Assembly (NCBI GenBank): GCA_044228625.1
Contig: JBGAUM010000056.1
Span: forward strand, 1 to 20,977
Length of the DNA: 20,977 bases
Source of the DNA: UKL13-2 sp044228625
Lineage (GTDB): Bacteria > Pseudomonadota > Gammaproteobacteria > Burkholderiales > Usitatibacteraceae
Direction of reading: 5' to 3'
A program made the position numbers and the translations under genes. The notes under the pieces were generated by a model that was not told the origin of the DNA, did not search any database, and was given only the letters and a program-made list of their open reading frames with translations. Of the stretch, positions 6,052 to 13,792 are shown in pieces; positions within the stretch are counted from its first letter, which is position 1, and every line of letters begins with the position of its first letter.

Positions 6052-8721
6052 ATGAACCGGCACTACCTGAGCCCCCTGTTCCACCCGTCGGGCGTAGTCA
6101 TGTACCTCGATGCAGCGGGGCGTGCCGCATCGGGCCGGCAATTGCGCGAAGCCATGGGCGCCACGGACTTTGCAGGGTCGCTTTGCACCCGGTTTGTCGA
6201 AGACGGCGGTGCGGTGCGCGGCGAGACCGATTCGCCCGTTCGTCCGGACCTTGCCCTGATTGCCACTGGCGGCGAGCTGGCGCGCGTGGCGTTGAGCGAT
6301 GCCGCGGCCTGCCGGGTGAGGTCTGCCGTGATGTATGACGCCGTGGACGCCGGGTGGCCGGCGCTCAAGGCCGTTGCGGAACAACACGGGATCCACTTGT
6401 TGGGACCGGGCTCCTCGGGGCTCCAGCGGCCGTCCCTTGGCCTCAATGCCTGCGTGGCCGGCCCCGCGCATGAGGCCGGCCATCTCGCATTGGTCTCGCA
6501 ATCGGGCGCACTGACGGCTGCAATGCTCGATTGGGCGGACACGCATGCCATCCGTTTCTCGCTGGTCGCGGCGACCGGGCGATCCGCCATGCTCGACCTT
6601 GCCGATGTCCTTGACTTTCTGGCGCAGGACAACCACACGCACAGCATCGTGCTCTACATGGAAGGCATCCGAAACGGGCGGCGGTTCATGAGTGCGTTGC
6701 GCATGGCGGCGCGCTCGAAACCCGTCATCGTCCTCAAGGCCGGCCGCCGGGAGCGTGGCCGGGACGCGGCGATGACGCATTCGGGCACGATCATCGGTGG
6801 CGACGACGTATTTGATGCCGCGATCCGCCGCGCGGGCGCGGTGCGTGTCGACAGCTTCGTGCAGCTGTTCTCGGCGGCGAAATGCCTGGTGTCGACCTAC
6901 AAACCCGTCGGCAACCGGCTGGGCGTGATTGGCAATGGCGGTGGCCCCGGGGTCCTCGCCGCGGATTACGCGCATTTGCGCGGCGTCGAGATTCCGCAAC
7001 TCGATGAACCACACGCACAGCAGTTGCGCGAACGGCTGCCGCGCGCCCAGTCGGTGGCCAATCCGGTGGACCTTGGCGAAGAAGCGGCGCCGGCGGACTT
7101 TGTCGCGGCAGCGGAATGCCTTGCCAACTCCCCGTCGGTCGACGGCGTCCTCGTGGTGGTCACCCCCAAGCCGGGCATCGATACCGAGGCGATCGCGCAG
7201 TTGGCCATTGACAACTTCCACCGGCTGCACAAGCCGGTGATCGGATGCTGGATGGGCGAAACGCGTGTGCATTCGACGCGGCGCCGGGTGAGCGCGGCAG
7301 GGCTGCCGATTTTCAGGTTGCCCGAAGCGGCCGTCGATACGTTTGCCAACGTCGCACAGTTCTATCGCAACCAGCGTTTGCTCATCCAGACGCCCCCACC
7401 CTGGGTTGACGACGGGCAGCAGCCTTCGCCGGACCGCGTCCGCGCACGCCGCATGATCCGGCAAGTACTGCACGATGGCCGTTGCGCCTTGACCGAAACC
7501 GAGTCCAAGGAACTCATGGCCGCGTTCGGCATCCCGGTGGTGGAAACGGCTGTCGCGCGCAGCGCCTCGGAAGCGGTTGCCCACGCGGACCGCATGGGCT
7601 ACCCCGTGGTCGTCAAGGTCAACTCGCCGGATGTCCTGCACAAGTCGGATGTTGGCGGGGTGATGCTCAATGTCCGCACGGCGCAGCAAGTGACCACGGT
7701 CTATGGCGACATGATGCTGGAGGTGGCGCGCCGCGCGCCCGGCGCACGAATCGATGGCGTATCGATCCAGCACCACGTGCAAAAGCGCTACGGGCGGGAG
7801 TTGTATGTCGGCATGATGACGGACGAACTGTTCGGACCCGTGATCACCTTTGGTGCCGGCGGCACGATGATCGAGGTGATCAACGATCGCGCGGTGGCGT
7901 TGCCACCCCTGAATGCCTTCCTGGCGAGGCGTTTGATGGAGGGTGCGCGGGCTGCGGCCACCCTGGCACCGTGGCGCGGCATGCCGTCGGTGAATCTTCA
8001 GGCACTTGAAAACCTGTTGCTGCGCGTTTCTGAAATGTGCTGCGAATTGCCCGAGTTGCAGGAACTCGACATCAATCCGGTGATCGTCGATGACGAAGGC
8101 GCCTCCGTGGTCGATGCGCGCGTCATCGTGCGGGAGGTGGGCGCGTCGGCTGGGGCGCCCTATGACCACATGGCGATCCTGCCGTACCCGGCCGAGTTGT
8201 CGCATGCATTCATCTCGCGCAGTGGCGCCAGACTGGTTTTTCGTCCGATTCGCCCGGAAGACGCGGACGCCCTGCAGCACTTCGTGCGCACGCTGTCGGA
8301 GGAGGCGCGTTACTTCCGGTTCTTGTCCTCCCTGACCGAACTGACCCCGGCCATGCTCGCGCGATTCACGCAGATCGACTACGACCGCGAAATGGCGATC
8401 GTCGCCGCGCGGCCGGTGCAAGATTCGCCGGACCAGATCGTGGGCGTGGCGAGGTATCTGCTGAATCCGGATGCCACGTCGGCAGAGTTCGGATTGGTGG
8501 TGGCTGACGCGTGCCAGGGGGAGGGCATTGGCTCGGGACTGATGACCGACTTGTGCGATATCGCACGTCGCCGCGGCCTGCGGGAGATCGAGGGACTGGT
8601 GCTGGCCTCGAACAGCGGCATGTTGTCGTTGATGCACAAACTCGGATTTGAGGAGGCCGTGGACCCCGAGGACCACGACCTGAGAATCCTGACCCGCAGG
8701 CTGCAGGCGCCTGCGGACTGA
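6052..8721 (+). CDS. pat: Pat/PatZ-type protein lysine acetyltransferase (NDP-forming acyl-CoA synthetase-like domains plus GNAT)
   Basis: The product has 889 residues, close to Salmonella/E. coli Pat. Residues about 1-465 are the CoA-binding and succinyl-CoA-ligase-like part, with LVSQSGALTAAMLDWA and the conserved His243 in MTHSG. An ATP-grasp domain follows at about 475-700, including VVVKVNSPDVLHKSDVGGV (His530). A GNAT domain occupies about 718-880, with the acetyl-CoA loop QGEGIGSGLM and Glu812 in SAEFGLVV, matching the catalytic Glu of Pat enzymes. Family members acetylate the active-site lysine of AMP-forming acyl-CoA synthetases and switch them off. The expected GAS-type glycine motif at the start of the CoA-binding fold is not recognisable (about residues 13-30), so nucleotide binding there may be altered. 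It follows the HDAC-like gene by 13 bases, probably in one operon. Confidence 0.92.
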   Translation: MNRHYLSPLFHPSGVVMYLDAAGRAASGRQLREAMGATDFAGSLCTRFVEDGGAVRGETDSPVRPDLALIATGGELARVALSDAAACRVRSAVMYDAVDAGWPALKAVAEQHGIHLLGPGSSGLQRPSLGLNACVAGPAHEAGHLALVSQSGALTAAMLDWADTHAIRFSLVAATGRSAMLDLADVLDFLAQDNHTHSIVLYMEGIRNGRRFMSALRMAARSKPVIVLKAGRRERGRDAAMTHSGTIIGGDDVFDAAIRRAGAVRVDSFVQLFSAAKCLVSTYKPVGNRLGVIGNGGGPGVLAADYAHLRGVEIPQLDEPHAQQLRERLPRAQSVANPVDLGEEAAPADFVAAAECLANSPSVDGVLVVVTPKPGIDTEAIAQLAIDNFHRLHKPVIGCWMGETRVHSTRRRVSAAGLPIFRLPEAAVDTFANVAQFYRNQRLLIQTPPPWVDDGQQPSPDRVRARRMIRQVLHDGRCALTETESKELMAAFGIPVVETAVARSASEAVAHADRMGYPVVVKVNSPDVLHKSDVGGVMLNVRTAQQVTTVYGDMMLEVARRAPGARIDGVSIQHHVQKRYGRELYVGMMTDELFGPVITFGAGGTMIEVINDRAVALPPLNAFLARRLMEGARAAATLAPWRGMPSVNLQALENLLLRVSEMCCELPELQELDINPVIVDDEGASVVDARVIVREVGASAGAPYDHMAILPYPAELSHAFISRSGARLVFRPIRPEDADALQHFVRTLSEEARYFRFLSSLTELTPAMLARFTQIDYDREMAIVAARPVQDSPDQIVGVARYLLNPDATSAEFGLVVADACQGEGIGSGLMTDLCDIARRRGLREIEGLVLASNSGMLSLMHKLGFEEAVDPEDHDLRILTRRLQAPAD

Positions 8722-8732
8722 TCGTCGATCAG
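8718..8732. terminator. Short hairpin between convergent genes, possible bidirectional terminator
   Basis: CTGATC (8718-8723) and GATCAG (8727-8732) form a perfect six-base stem with a three-base loop, located between the ends of the pat gene and the convergent minus-strand gene and including the pat stop codon. No T-run follows on either strand, so termination is suggested by position only. A 12-base palindrome (GCAGGCGCCTGC, 8703-8714) sits just before it in coding sequence. Confidence 0.3.
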
Positions 8733-8736
8733 CGCC

Positions 8737-9315
8737 TTACTTGGGTGACACGGCACCCGCCGCCGGCCACTCGCTGTCACCGACGCGCATCAACGTCATC
8801 TCGAAAAACCGCACCGGGTCCTTGCCCGGCATCACCCGGTCGCCGACCTCCTTCAACACGCCATCCTTGATGGTGGCGGTGTACTTGATGGTCATGGGCC
8901 CGGCCGGAATTTCCCAGCGATATCCCTCGTCGGTGGGCACGAACGCGTACTCGCCGTAACGGCCCTGGGCATGGGAGCGGATCGAATACGTCTTCTTGTT
9001 GACGTCGTAAGAGATCACGCCAAAAGCGTTGAAGCTGGTGCGGCCGTCGGGTTCGTACCCGCGGCCCTCCACCAGTTTGATGGTGCCGTCGAGCAGGTTG
9101 CCGATGCGCTCGGTTTGCGTGATCTCGTGCTTCTGCCCACCGGCCAGCATCGTCCAGGCCGTGCCGCGCCACACGCCGTCCATTTTCGAAAGCGCCTTCA
9201 TCGCCTCGCGTTGTTCCGCAACGAGTTTGCCGGTGTCCGGCGCTTGCGCGAATGCGGCGGGATTCATCGATAGCAGCAGTGCTGTGAAGATTGCTGCGCA
9301 AGTGGCTTTTTTCAT
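8737..9315 (-). CDS. Exported small protein, DUF1579-like
   Basis: The 192-residue product begins with a clear signal peptide (MKKATCAAIFTALLLSMNPA, with a likely AFA-QA cleavage site near residue 26), so it is periplasmic or secreted. The mature part has LSKMDGVWRGTAWTMLAGG, ERIGNLLDGTIKLVEGRG, FNAFGVISYDVNKKTYSIRS and a late GPMTIKYTATIKDG. This barrel-like strand pattern, with the opening M/L-x-G-x-W-x-G-x-x, is that of DUF1579/lipocalin-like proteins of unknown function. The ATG at 9315 is chosen because it starts the signal peptide; an in-frame extension to 9579 runs into ygfA on the other strand. It is divergent from ygfA and convergent with pat, so it is probably a single transcript. 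Confidence 0.8.
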   Translation of the reverse strand: MKKATCAAIFTALLLSMNPAAFAQAPDTGKLVAEQREAMKALSKMDGVWRGTAWTMLAGGQKHEITQTERIGNLLDGTIKLVEGRGYEPDGRTSFNAFGVISYDVNKKTYSIRSHAQGRYGEYAFVPTDEGYRWEIPAGPMTIKYTATIKDGVLKEVGDRVMPGKDPVRFFEMTLMRVGDSEWPAAGAVSPK

Positions 9316-9337
9316 GATCGGTTCACCAAAGTCATTG

Positions 9338-9481
9338 TTGGATAAGGCGTCTGGGGCAAAAGAGGCCGGAAAGCACTGCCCATTCTGGGGTTTGAGGCAT
9401 CTGGCTGCCCTGAATTGACGGCGGCGCTGGTTCCCGCAGGGTGACTTAAAATGCGGCCTGCCCTCATTCGCCCATGTCCAA
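9338..9481 (+). other. Long imperfect stem spanning the ygfA upstream region
   Basis: Four short helices are nested in register: TTGGA (9338-9342) with TCCAA (9477-9481), GGCG (9346-9349) with CGCC (9469-9472), GGGGCA (9353-9358) with TGCCCT (9459-9464), and GGCCG (9364-9368) with CGGCC (9454-9458). They give about 20 pairs broken by small internal loops, enclosing about 85 bases. This recalls the rod shape of 6S RNA, which in E. coli lies just upstream of ygfA. However, the 3' strand covers the ygfA start codon, the length is short for 6S, and I do not recognise the conserved bubble sequences. A chance fold or a translation-controlling leader is equally possible. Confidence 0.2.
9447..9452 (+). 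promoter_or_regulatory. Possible -10 element for ygfA-folD
   Basis: TAAAAT, in the context TGACTTAAAATG, lies 21 bases before the ygfA ATG in the divergent gap 9316-9473. A -35 at the ideal distance is not obvious (TTGACG at 9415-9420 is 26 bases away). The same TAAAATG string occurs before tldD at 17244, which supports it as a real motif of this genome, weakly. Confidence 0.3.
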
Positions 9482-10073
9482 TTTACCCCATTCCGCACCG
9501 CCGCTCTCGAAGGCACAATTGCGCCAACGTGTGTTGGCAATGCGCGAGAAGATTTCGCCGGAAGATCGGCAGCGGGCAATGGTGCGAATCTTGCCGCAAC
9601 TGGTCGCCATCCCGAGCTACCGCTCGGCGCGCAAAGTCGCGGCCTACATGAGTTTTGGGTCGGAGATCGACACCGGGCCGTTCATTGAAACGGTCCTTGC
9701 CGATCAAAAGTCACTGGTGCTGCCGCGCGTGGATTCCACCACCCATACCCTGTCACTGCACAACGTCTTCGATCGGGATCGATTGTTGACTGGACCCTGG
9801 GGAATCCGCGAGCCCGCCGCAGATTGGCCCCGCGCAGATATTCAGGACATCGATTTTCTGCTGGTCCCGGGGGTGGCCTTTGACCGGCATGGGCAGCGCA
9901 TCGGGTACGGCGCCGGATTTTATGACCGCTTGCTCTCGCGCCGTGCACGACCGATCGAATGTGTCGCAATCGCCTTTGATTGCCAAGTGTTGGACCGGGT
10001 CCCTGCAGAATCGCACGACCAACCGATCGATCGCCTGATCACAGAAACCTTGAATGACGAGTTTTATACATGA
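9474..10073 (+). CDS. ygfA: 5-formyltetrahydrofolate cyclo-ligase
   Basis: The 199-residue protein matches the 5-FCL/MTHFS family in length and motifs. The N-terminal SKAQLRQRVLAMREKIS helix carries the Lys/Arg substrate-binding positions, VAAYMSFGSEIDTGPFI follows, and the C-terminal signature is VPGVAFDRHGQRIGYGAGFYDR. It converts 5-formyl-THF to 5,10-methenyl-THF using ATP, rescuing the folate storage or inhibitor form in the cytoplasm. The ATG at 9474 is the only start that keeps the conserved N-terminal helix without running into the divergent gene; it lacks an obvious Shine-Dalgarno sequence. Its stop overlaps the folD start in an ATGA, so the two are translationally coupled and chemically consecutive, since FolD acts on the product. 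Confidence 0.93.
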   Translation: MSNLPHSAPPLSKAQLRQRVLAMREKISPEDRQRAMVRILPQLVAIPSYRSARKVAAYMSFGSEIDTGPFIETVLADQKSLVLPRVDSTTHTLSLHNVFDRDRLLTGPWGIREPAADWPRADIQDIDFLLVPGVAFDRHGQRIGYGAGFYDRLLSRRARPIECVAIAFDCQVLDRVPAESHDQPIDRLITETLNDEFYT

Positions 10074-10954
10074 GCGCAAAAATCATCGACGGCAAGGCCA
10101 TTTCGGAGTTCTTTCGCGCCGAATTCAAGTTGCGGACCGACCGCCTGGTGTCGGCCGGCACACGCCCCGGATTGGCGGTCGTCATTGTGGGGGACGACCC
10201 GGCCTCCCAAGTGTATGTACGCAACAAGGCCAAGGCTTGCGAATCGCTCGGCATGTACTCCGAAGTCCATGCGTTGCCGGCCACCACTTCGCAGGCCGAG
10301 CTGGTGGCCTTCGTGATGCGGTTGAACGCCAACGCGGCGATCCACGGCATCCTCGTGCAACTGCCGCTGCCCAAATCCATCGACGACCGCGCCGTGATCG
10401 AAGCCATCCACCCGGACAAGGACGTCGACGGTTTTGCCTACGCGAACATGGGCGCGCTGGTGATCGACGAGAGCCACTATCCGCCCTGCACGCCTTGGGG
10501 CGTGATGAAGATGCTCGAACACGAAGGGATCAAGGTCGAGGGCAAGCACGTGGTGATCGTCGGCCGCTCCAACATTGTCGGCAAGCCGCAAGCCATGTTG
10601 ATGTTGAAGGCCGGCGGCACGGTGACCATCTGCCACTCGAAGACGCCGAACCTGCCGCGCTTCACACGCGAAGCCGACATCCTGGTCGCCGCGGTCGGCC
10701 GGGCGAGGATGATCACCGGGGACATGATCAAGCCCGGCGCCGTGGTGATCGATGTCGGCATCAACCGTCTGCCGGATGGCAAGCTCTGCGGCGACGTCGA
10801 TTTCGAAGGGGCGAAAGCGGTGGCCTCGGCCATCACGCCCGTGCCCGGTGGCGTGGGCCCGATGACCATCACCATGCTGCTGGGCAATACCTTGCGCGCG
10901 GCGGAACGGGTGGCGGGGTTGCGCGAAGGTGCCGCGGAAACGCAGCTGGCCTGA
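10070..10954 (+). CDS. folD: Bifunctional methylenetetrahydrofolate dehydrogenase / methenyltetrahydrofolate cyclohydrolase
   Basis: The 294-residue FolD has the catalytic Y49-x-x-x-K53 pair (YVRNKAKACESLGM), the folate-site motifs VQLPLPKSID and DKDVDGF, PCTPWGVMKML, and the Rossmann segment VVIVGRSNIVGKPQAM for NADP binding. The TPVPGGVGPMTI block is near the C-terminus. It interconverts 5,10-methylene-, 5,10-methenyl- and 10-formyl-THF in the cytoplasm, feeding purine synthesis and fMet. The start ATG overlaps the ygfA stop by four bases. Length and motifs are normal, and nothing is missing. Confidence 0.96.
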   Translation: MSAKIIDGKAISEFFRAEFKLRTDRLVSAGTRPGLAVVIVGDDPASQVYVRNKAKACESLGMYSEVHALPATTSQAELVAFVMRLNANAAIHGILVQLPLPKSIDDRAVIEAIHPDKDVDGFAYANMGALVIDESHYPPCTPWGVMKMLEHEGIKVEGKHVVIVGRSNIVGKPQAMLMLKAGGTVTICHSKTPNLPRFTREADILVAAVGRARMITGDMIKPGAVVIDVGINRLPDGKLCGDVDFEGAKAVASAITPVPGGVGPMTITMLLGNTLRAAERVAGLREGAAETQLA

Positions 10955-10967
10955 CCCGTTTGCCCCC

Positions 10968-11069
10968 ATGACCCGCGGCCACGCGGACGAACCCACCGCT
11001 GCAAGAATATTGCAGGCGCATGCGACGGCGTCGGTCGCGGGCGGCGATCTGCTGGTCGAATCCCCGTGA
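10968..11069 (+). other. 33-codon frame in phase with the acyl-CoA ligase, closed by TGA
   Basis: An ATG at 10968 opens 33 codons (start MTRGHADEPTAARILQAHA) and ends with TGA at 11067-11069. The very next codon, TTG at 11070, is the first of the ligase frame and in the same phase. It could be a short leader peptide coupled to the ligase, the original N-terminus cut by a nonsense change or sequencing error, or chance. No strong ribosome-binding site is visible before the ATG. Confidence 0.25.
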
Positions 11070-12677
11070 TTGGGTGCCCTGCTCGCGGAGCGCGCGGTGG
11101 CCGATCCTCACGCGGTTTTTCTCAGGTTCTTTGACGACGACACCGGCGAACGCGCCACGATGTCCTACGCCGACTTCGATCGCGCGGTCGACTCCGCCGC
11201 CCAGGGACTTCTCGCGCAAGGCTTGGCCGCCGGAGATTGCATCGCCACGCTGTCATGGAACCATCCACACGCGGCGGTGCTGCTGTTCGCGGCGTGGCGC
11301 CTGGGCCTCGTGGTTGCGCCGCTCAATGTCTCGGAAGACGATGCGCGCCTATCGTTCATCGTCCGAGATGCGGAAGCCAGATTGCTGGTGGTGCAAGCGG
11401 CGCTTCTCGCGCGCGGCGAGCGGATTGCCGGAGGCGTTCCGTGCGTTGCGTTTGACGCACTGCCGGCAAACGCCGCACCCCCGCTCGACGCTGCCGGGGC
11501 GGACCATCGCCGCGCCGCCGCCTTGATCGTCTATACCAGCGGCACCACCGGCGCTCCCAAAGGCGTGGTGCTGACCCAACACAACCTCCTCATCAACGCC
11601 CGCGTGACCGCCGAGGTCTTCAGCATCGGGCGCGACACCACGATGATGTGCGTGCTGCCGATCCACCACGTCAACGGCATCGTGGTGACCTTGCTCGCCA
11701 CGCTCGTGGGCGGTGGAGCATTGGTGCTGAATCGATCATTCAAGGCTGGCGTGTTCTGGAAGCGCATGGCGGAACACCGCGTGGCCGTCGTGTCCGTGGT
11801 GCCGACGATTCTTCAATTCCTGCTCGAGGCCAACGAGGACCTTGCTGAGTTGGATCTTTCCGCGTTCCGGTATTTCTTGTGCGGCGCCGGCACGCTGCCC
11901 GTTGCGCTGGTGACGCGCTTCGAGGACCGGTTTGCGGTGGTCGTGCAGCATCTCTACGGCCTGTCCGAAACCACGGCCGCCTGCTGCGCGATGCCGCCGG
12001 ATCTGCCGCCCGCGGAACGGCGTGCCTGGTACGTCAACCACGGGTACCCAAGCTTTGGCATGCCCCTGCCGTTTGCGGACATGGCGATCCACGATCCTGA
12101 CGGCTACGCGCTGCCGGCCGGGGCACGCGGCGAGATCGTCATTCGCGGCCCCTTCATCATGGAGGGGTATTTCAAACGGCCAGATGCGAATGCCGAAACC
12201 TTCAAGCACGGCTGGTTTCGTTCAGGAGACGAGGGGTTCTACCAGCGGGACGAACAGGGCCGGACGTTTTACTTCATCACCGGCCGCATCAAGGAGCTCA
12301 TCAATCGCGGCGGCGTGAAGTACAGCCCGTTCGAAATCGAGGAAGTGCTGCTCTCCATTCCCGGCGTGAACACCGGATTGGCCATCGGCTTCGACAACGA
12401 CTGGTATGGCGAGGAGGTGGGGGCCTTCGTGGTGTGCGATGCCGGCGCCACCCTCACCGAGGAGGCCGTGCTTTCGGCGTGCCGCGCAAGGATGCCGTTT
12501 GCCAAGTGCCCAAAGGTGGTGGTGTTCGGCGACCGCGCACCGGTCACCCTGACCGGGAAATACCAGCGCCTGATGTTGAAGGCGCATTTCGCGGCGTTCA
12601 AGACGGTGCAGTTCCGCGAACGCGATGGGGCCAAGCCCACTGCGCGCCCTGCGGAGGGCAACAGCCAGGGTGGGTGA
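11070..12677 (+). CDS. AMP-forming acyl-CoA synthetase / ligase (ANL superfamily)
   Basis: The 535-residue enzyme has all core ANL motifs: the P-loop LIVYTSGTTGAPKGVVLTQ, YGLSETTAACC, the WFRSGDEG aspartate motif, the hinge ITGRIKELINRGGVKYSPFE, and the catalytic lysine K497 in PVTLTGKYQR. It activates a carboxylic acid with ATP to an acyl-adenylate and then a CoA thioester. Motifs alone do not tell whether the acid is fatty or aromatic. The context P491-x4-G496-K497 is the PX4GK pattern reported around acetylated lysines of Pat substrates. The start is uncertain: TTG at 11070 directly follows an in-frame TGA and lacks a Shine-Dalgarno sequence, while GTG at 11097 would trim nine residues. 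It lies tail-to-tail with yggU with no spacer. Confidence 0.88.
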   Translation: MGALLAERAVADPHAVFLRFFDDDTGERATMSYADFDRAVDSAAQGLLAQGLAAGDCIATLSWNHPHAAVLLFAAWRLGLVVAPLNVSEDDARLSFIVRDAEARLLVVQAALLARGERIAGGVPCVAFDALPANAAPPLDAAGADHRRAAALIVYTSGTTGAPKGVVLTQHNLLINARVTAEVFSIGRDTTMMCVLPIHHVNGIVVTLLATLVGGGALVLNRSFKAGVFWKRMAEHRVAVVSVVPTILQFLLEANEDLAELDLSAFRYFLCGAGTLPVALVTRFEDRFAVVVQHLYGLSETTAACCAMPPDLPPAERRAWYVNHGYPSFGMPLPFADMAIHDPDGYALPAGARGEIVIRGPFIMEGYFKRPDANAETFKHGWFRSGDEGFYQRDEQGRTFYFITGRIKELINRGGVKYSPFEIEEVLLSIPGVNTGLAIGFDNDWYGEEVGAFVVCDAGATLTEEAVLSACRARMPFAKCPKVVVFGDRAPVTLTGKYQRLMLKAHFAAFKTVQFRERDGAKPTARPAEGNSQGG

Positions 12678-12974
12678 TCAGGCGCCGAGCGCGCCCACGG
12701 CCTGCGCCGCGTCGATCCCGGCCACCGCGATGCGCTTGTCGCGCGCGTGCTCGCCGGAAAGGATCTCGACATCGCGCTGGCGCACTCCCAATGCCTGCGC
12801 GAGGAACTTGACCAGCGCCGCGTTGGCCGCGCCTTCCACCGGTGGTGCCTGCACGCGAATTTTCAAGGCATCGCCGTGGGTGCCGGCCACTTCGGTGCGC
12901 TTGGCCCCCGGCTGCGCGTGGATGCGGATCACGCAGCGGCTCCCCTCCTGGACAATCCACGCCGGAGGGGGCAC
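12678..12974 (-). CDS. yggU: YggU / DUF167 (UPF0235) family protein
   Basis: The 98-residue protein fits the DUF167 family: RIHAQPGAKRTEVAGTHGDA, then KIRVQAPPVEGAANAALVKF and a DVEILSGEHARDKRIAVAG end. The APPVEGAAN motif is its signature. Structures of the family show a small alpha/beta fold; its function is unsettled. The GTG start at 12974 is chosen because it lies one base after the stop of the upstream phosphoesterase gene and gives the usual length; the frame is open much further upstream, but that part shadows the phosphoesterase. Translation is therefore probably coupled to that gene. Its stop abuts that of the convergent acyl-CoA ligase, the two forming a shared TGATCA. Confidence 0.88.
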   Translation of the reverse strand: MPPPAWIVQEGSRCVIRIHAQPGAKRTEVAGTHGDALKIRVQAPPVEGAANAALVKFLAQALGVRQRDVEILSGEHARDKRIAVAGIDAAQAVGALGA

Positions 12975-12975
12975 G

Positions 12976-13770
12976 TCAATGAAACGAAAACGGGCCGGCG
13001 AAATCACCCACTTGCACGGTATGCGTCGTCCACGTGCCCGGCCCATCCCACCAATGCAACTGGAACCCGGGCGGCTCGTGCGTGAAGGCCATCGGGTCTT
13101 CGCGGCGGAAGGCCAGCAGCATCTGGTGCGCCGTGCTGGGGCAACTTGAGGCCGCCGCATGCGCCACCCGCGAACCAATGGCGCGATGCACGTGGCCGCT
13201 GATGATCGCTTCCACCTGCCGATGTTCCGAGACCAATGCGGCAAAGTCCCCGGCGTGGGCGAGGCACACATCGTCCACCACCGGCTGGCGCGTGGCAAAC
13301 GGCGGGTGGTGCAGCATCAGGAGCGTAGGTGCCGAAAGCCGTTCCTGGAGGCGCTCGCGCAGCCACGCGGTGCGCGTTTCGCACAACTTCCCATGCGTGC
13401 GGCCCGCCACCAGCGAATCGAGCGCGATGACGCGCAGCGGAAAATCCTCCACAGCGTAGTGCAGGAACTCGCCATCCTCGAACGGCACCGCATCGCCCAG
13501 CACGTCGCGCATCGCGGCACGTGCGTCGTGGTTGCCGGGAATGGCGAACCACGGCATCGACAGGCGCTCGAACTCGGTGCGCGCCATGCGGTATTCGTCC
13601 ACCGTGCCGTTTTCCACCAGGTCGCCGGTGATGACGCAGGCGTCCGGGCGGCGCGGCAGGGCGTTGATCTGATCGATGGCCGCGCGCAGCGCGAGGCGCG
13701 TGTCCATGCGATAGAGCGCCGCGACGTCCTCCCCGCCCACGTGCGTATCGGTGATCTGCGCAATCAACAT
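12976..13770 (-). CDS. CpdA-like calcineurin-type metallophosphoesterase
   Basis: The 264-residue protein has the full metallophosphatase set: D8-x-H10 in ITDTHVG, G49-D50 in VITGDLVENG, N80-H81 in IPGNHDARA, a central LMLHHPPF and a final ISGHVHRAIG. This is the layout of class III cyclic-AMP phosphodiesterases (CpdA) and their relatives, which use a two-metal centre to hydrolyse phosphodiesters in the cytoplasm. cAMP is a plausible substrate but cannot be proved from motifs. It starts 22 bases after the end of the unknown anchored-protein gene and ends one base before the yggU start, so these three minus-strand genes form a likely operon. No strong Shine-Dalgarno sequence is visible before its ATG. 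Confidence 0.88.
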   Translation of the reverse strand: MLIAQITDTHVGGEDVAALYRMDTRLALRAAIDQINALPRRPDACVITGDLVENGTVDEYRMARTEFERLSMPWFAIPGNHDARAAMRDVLGDAVPFEDGEFLHYAVEDFPLRVIALDSLVAGRTHGKLCETRTAWLRERLQERLSAPTLLMLHHPPFATRQPVVDDVCLAHAGDFAALVSEHRQVEAIISGHVHRAIGSRVAHAAASSCPSTAHQMLLAFRREDPMAFTHEPPGFQLHWWDGPGTWTTHTVQVGDFAGPFSFH

Positions 13771-13792
13771 GGCCGAATGGGCGGGTCCTGCA

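Noticed and set aside
6028..8676. An 882-codon open frame on the minus strand opposite pat
   Set aside because: It mirrors the GC-rich codon bias of pat, has a His/Arg-rich composition and shows no domain; it is an antisense shadow.
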